Positions 34,964 through 37,695 of a stretch of 37,695 nt of DNA are shown here, piece by piece. Under the pieces are notes generated by a model. The model made no database searches, was not told the origin of the DNA, and worked only from the letters and a program-made list of their open reading frames with translations. A program made the translations under genes and the position numbers. The DNA lies in IMG/VR virus record IMGVR_UViG_3300033149_004032, positions 1 to 37,695 of that record; one strand, 5' to 3'. Origin of the DNA: a virus. Position 1 is the first letter of the stretch. Each line of letters opens with the position of its first letter.

Positions 34964-37695
34964 ATGAATATATCTGAATTTAGACAAAGGTATCCTGAAT
35001 ACAACGACCTTTCGGACACGGAACTGGCAATGCGGCTACACGCCAAGTATTATGCCGATATGTCCTACGAGGATTTTGCCAGGCGTTTCGGTGTACCTAC
35101 GACTACAAAAATAGGCATAGTTGAGCGGTTTAGAATGGAGCCTGGGGGCGTAGTAGAGGCTATTATGCGACGTGCTCCGTTTGTACCTTGGAGTACGGCG
35201 GAAATGGTGGAATTAAAAGCCGCTACTGAACGCTTGAAAGAAGGTAAGTATCCATACATTGCAGAACCTGCGGAAGCATCCATTGCTGCTGTTACTCAAG
35301 ACCCTGAAATGATGGCTGCCGCCGCAACTGCTGCTCCCAGGCAAATCACCCGTGAGGAAGACCTTGCGAAGGTGAACGAGTGGCTAAACTATTGGGCCGA
35401 GGTTCAGAAACGGGGAGAGACAATTGGGGCAAAAGCACTTAACATTGCATCCTATATGCCTGCGTGGATGGTTGAGTTTATTGCCACGTCGGGGCTGGCT
35501 AAAGGTGCGTCTGAAGCTACGAGGGGGGTTATTCAGCAGACACTTAAAGCCTATGCCAAGACGAAGGCCGCCCAAGCTGCGGCAAAGGTTGCTGCGAAAT
35601 ATATCGGTGCCGGAGCCGGTATTGCTGCCCGAGGTTTTGTCGGTATGCCGCATAGGGCGGCAGAAGCTATTATCCAACGCCGCATTCCCAATGTTCGCTT
35701 TGAGCCTGAAGGAAAGATAGAGGTAGCCGACATTCCAGAGCAATGGGCAACGTCTATTGCAAAGGGTATCACGTCCCATCTCATCGAGGTCGCTACCGAA
35801 GAGATGGGAAAAGGCATCACGCCGATGCTGCAAAAGCTGCCTTTCATTGGCAAGGTACTTGCAAAGATACGCAAGCAATGGACGAAGCTAAACCCTGGCA
35901 ATACTGTCGCCAAGTTTAACAAGTTGCTTGGTACCGCCAGGTTTGACGGCGTCCTCGAAGAGATTGGCGAGGAACGCCTGGCGACTATTCTGCATTCTGT
36001 TTTCAACACAAAAAATATCCCTGGCGACAATATCCTTGAACGCATCAAGAATGGCCTGGCCGAGGACTTGCAATACTTGCCTGCGGAGAGCCTGGCTTTT
36101 GGTATTGTCGGGGGAGCCAGGTTTGTTGGCGGCCTTGCAACTACTCCGCCTGCCAATTACCAGGCCTGGCTCATCTCTGAAACGATGAAAGCCCAACGGT
36201 CTCCAGCCCAGATGCGTAAGCAAGCCAAGGAAGGACAAGTTGCCATCTTCTTCCACGGGTCGCCTGTCCAGAAGCAGGTTTTTCACGGCAACGAATTTTT
36301 TACAGACAGCAGGGCCGAGGCTTCGGCTTATGCCCAAGTCCAAGTGCTTAAAAAGCTAATCGAGGAAGACCCTGAACTTGAAGAAATTGTTAGCGAGATA
36401 ATGATGGAAGAGGGGGTTGAGGATATAACTGATTTGTCCCTCGATACGCTTAAGGATATAATCGAAGCAAATTCTGCTATCGATATAACAAAGCCACTTG
36501 GAGAGGAAGCAAAGGTTACGAGGGTCAAGCTCGGCATCACGAAATTAGCTGACCTGCGTCCAATTGGTTCCCGCATCGGGGATGCTAACGACCTGGCCGA
36601 GGCTTGGGACCGGCTGTACGAAATGGGCGGTGTAGATACTCCGTGGAACGAACTTTCTGAAGATATACAGCAGGAATTGATACAAGAATACACCTACAAA
36701 TCCGCTTACAAACTTTTTGAAAACGAGGGCGTTTATCAGAACCTGTTCGAGGCTGGTTACGACGGAATTGTTTTTACGGATGTATCGATAGAAGGCCCAC
36801 GCACCCACGAGTCTTATCTTGTCAAGAGCAAAGAGCAGATAGAACCGGAGCCTTTTATCGAGGAAATTGTCGATAGGTTGATAGCTGGCTTGGAAGAAGC
36901 TCCCACGGTTTACAAGGCCCAGGAAGAAGCCCGCACCCAGGAGAGGGGAAAGCGTGCTGCCGTTTACGAGGAAACTCTTAAAGAGGTATTGGAGAAGACA
37001 AATGACCCAAGGGCCGCCAGGCGTGCTGCGTTGGCTGCACTTTCCGGTGCGTTGCCCAAGGCCCACTTCCAGTTACCGGAAGGAACTGTTAGTGCCGAGG
37101 ATATTAACAAGCTACTGACCTACATCATCAACGACGAGAGCTTGCTTACATACGAAAAAGAACATCTAATGGCTGCATTGCTCAAGGTTGTCGATGCCCA
37201 ACAAGTCCCAACTCCAGCAGAAATTAAGCTACTTTCCAAGTATTTCGGCGAGGACCTGGGCAAAGTGCTGGCCAAGAAACGCCGCCTGCGAACCAAGATT
37301 TATTACGGCATCATCGATGCACTGAACCTGCCACGTGCAATTCTTGCATCCTTCGACTTGTCGGCAGGTGGGCGGCAGGGCATTCTGTTCCTCACGGCCC
37401 ATCCGAAGCTATGGGCGAAGTCCGTGCTCCAGGGAGCAAGGGCCGGTTTGAACGAACGCTACGCAGAGTTCTACCAGGGACAAATCCGCAACCATCGCTT
37501 CTATCCTCTGGCTGTTAAGTCCGGTTTGGAATTCACCGATTTCACCGGTGGACAGCTTTCGATAACCGAGCTTGAGGAAAGGTTCCAGTCCGGCCTTGCA
37601 GAGTATATCCCTGGTGTTCGCCAGTCCGAGCGTGCTTACGTTATGACTCTTAACCTGCTCCGTGCCCAGGTATTTTACAACATAGCGGAGCAATG
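34964..37695 (+). CDS. Large polyvalent internal virion protein with ART-like domain (partial)
   Basis: An open frame runs from ATG 34964 (GGAGACAGAGGG before it) past the window end; 910 residues are visible. The N-terminus (LSDTELAMRLHAKYYADMSY, EDFARRFGV) is that of phage polyvalent virion proteins. Next is a hydrophobic/Ala-rich part (SYMPAWMVEFIATSGLAKGA). Residues about 426-632 resemble an ADP-ribosyltransferase fold: FFHGSP (His431), FFTDSRAEASAYA, then AGYDGIVFTD (597-606) and SYLVKSKEQIEP. From about 785, LNLPRAILASFDLSAGGRQG and IPGVRQSERAYV match a large-polyvalent-associated domain. Such proteins are ejected into the host with DNA. Activity is inferred. Confidence 0.8.
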   Translation, partial: MNISEFRQRYPEYNDLSDTELAMRLHAKYYADMSYEDFARRFGVPTTTKIGIVERFRMEPGGVVEAIMRRAPFVPWSTAEMVELKAATERLKEGKYPYIAEPAEASIAAVTQDPEMMAAAATAAPRQITREEDLAKVNEWLNYWAEVQKRGETIGAKALNIASYMPAWMVEFIATSGLAKGASEATRGVIQQTLKAYAKTKAAQAAAKVAAKYIGAGAGIAARGFVGMPHRAAEAIIQRRIPNVRFEPEGKIEVADIPEQWATSIAKGITSHLIEVATEEMGKGITPMLQKLPFIGKVLAKIRKQWTKLNPGNTVAKFNKLLGTARFDGVLEEIGEERLATILHSVFNTKNIPGDNILERIKNGLAEDLQYLPAESLAFGIVGGARFVGGLATTPPANYQAWLISETMKAQRSPAQMRKQAKEGQVAIFFHGSPVQKQVFHGNEFFTDSRAEASAYAQVQVLKKLIEEDPELEEIVSEIMMEEGVEDITDLSLDTLKDIIEANSAIDITKPLGEEAKVTRVKLGITKLADLRPIGSRIGDANDLAEAWDRLYEMGGVDTPWNELSEDIQQELIQEYTYKSAYKLFENEGVYQNLFEAGYDGIVFTDVSIEGPRTHESYLVKSKEQIEPEPFIEEIVDRLIAGLEEAPTVYKAQEEARTQERGKRAAVYEETLKEVLEKTNDPRAARRAALAALSGALPKAHFQLPEGTVSAEDINKLLTYIINDESLLTYEKEHLMAALLKVVDAQQVPTPAEIKLLSKYFGEDLGKVLAKKRRLRTKIYYGIIDALNLPRAILASFDLSAGGRQGILFLTAHPKLWAKSVLQGARAGLNERYAEFYQGQIRNHRFYPLAVKSGLEFTDFTGGQLSITELEERFQSGLAEYIPGVRQSERAYVMTLNLLRAQVFYNIAEQ

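Noticed and set aside
1-37695. tRNA genes, integrase, attachment sites and insertion sequences
   Set aside because: I saw no cloverleaf with a CCA end, no integrase or transposase motifs and no flanking repeats. A proper tRNA scan could not be run, so weak cases may be missed.

Overview
The window is about 37.7 kb of a tailed double-stranded DNA phage genome or integrated phage, with both ends cut inside genes. A terminase, a portal, a scaffold, a P22-type coat protein, short-tail connector and nozzle proteins and a very large internal virion protein, with no tape measure, sheath or tail tube seen, suggest a podovirus-like virion. The host cannot be named. Fibronectin-III-like repeats with the ending YYWRxDAxNxxGTTQGDEW are common in Planctomycetes and related environmental bacteria, which is only a weak hint. 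Ribosome binding sites are strong: AAGGGG(G) in the left arm and often GGAGACAG in the right arm. All genes read well with the standard code.

Layout. (1) Positions 1-13,580, all leftward: about 39 tightly packed early genes, many overlapping by 4-26 bases. Three good sigma70-type promoters (13,673, 12,698 and 9,674) drive them. First come many tiny paralogous proteins and a tandem set of kinase-fold-like proteins (9.7-13.6 kb). Next is the replication and recombination block: Cys-rich protein, PD-(D/E)XK nuclease, beta-helix-like protein, SSB, DnaB-type helicase, TOPRIM primase and RuvC-like resolvase (2.6-9.2 kb). Last are membrane proteins, a Zn protein, a dATP/dGTP diphosphohydrolase-like protein, a deoxyribosyltransferase-like protein and two small four-Cys proteins (1-2.6 kb). 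(2) Positions 13,581-15,035: a divergent non-coding control region with iteron-like repeats, two 40-bp repeats, a duplicated bipartite motif, a strongly folded candidate small RNA ending in a U-tract, a 12-bp hairpin and a very AT-rich repeat array, possibly an origin plus the late promoter. (3) Positions 15,036-37,695, all rightward: small and large terminase, GNAT, portal, trypsin-like protease, small basic and Zn proteins, scaffold, coat, decoration-like protein, connector, tail nozzle (split into four reading frames), two fibres, coiled-coil proteins, and the first 910 residues of a polyvalent virion protein with an ADP-ribosyltransferase-like domain.

How they work together. The leftward genes look like host take-over followed by DNA replication. 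The rightward genes package DNA (terminase and portal), build the head on a scaffold, and then attach the short tail, fibres and ejected proteins. No integrase, repressor, tRNA, CRISPR array, lysis cassette or DNA polymerase was recognised; these may lie outside the window.

The most unusual points are: the intergenic RNA and duplicated motif; the nozzle gene broken by a frame change and two in-frame TAA codons, each with a start codon right beside it; the ART-like domain in the virion protein; the membrane-anchored trypsin-like protease in the head cluster; the kinase-like tandem array; and the helicase whose natural C-terminus lies in another frame.
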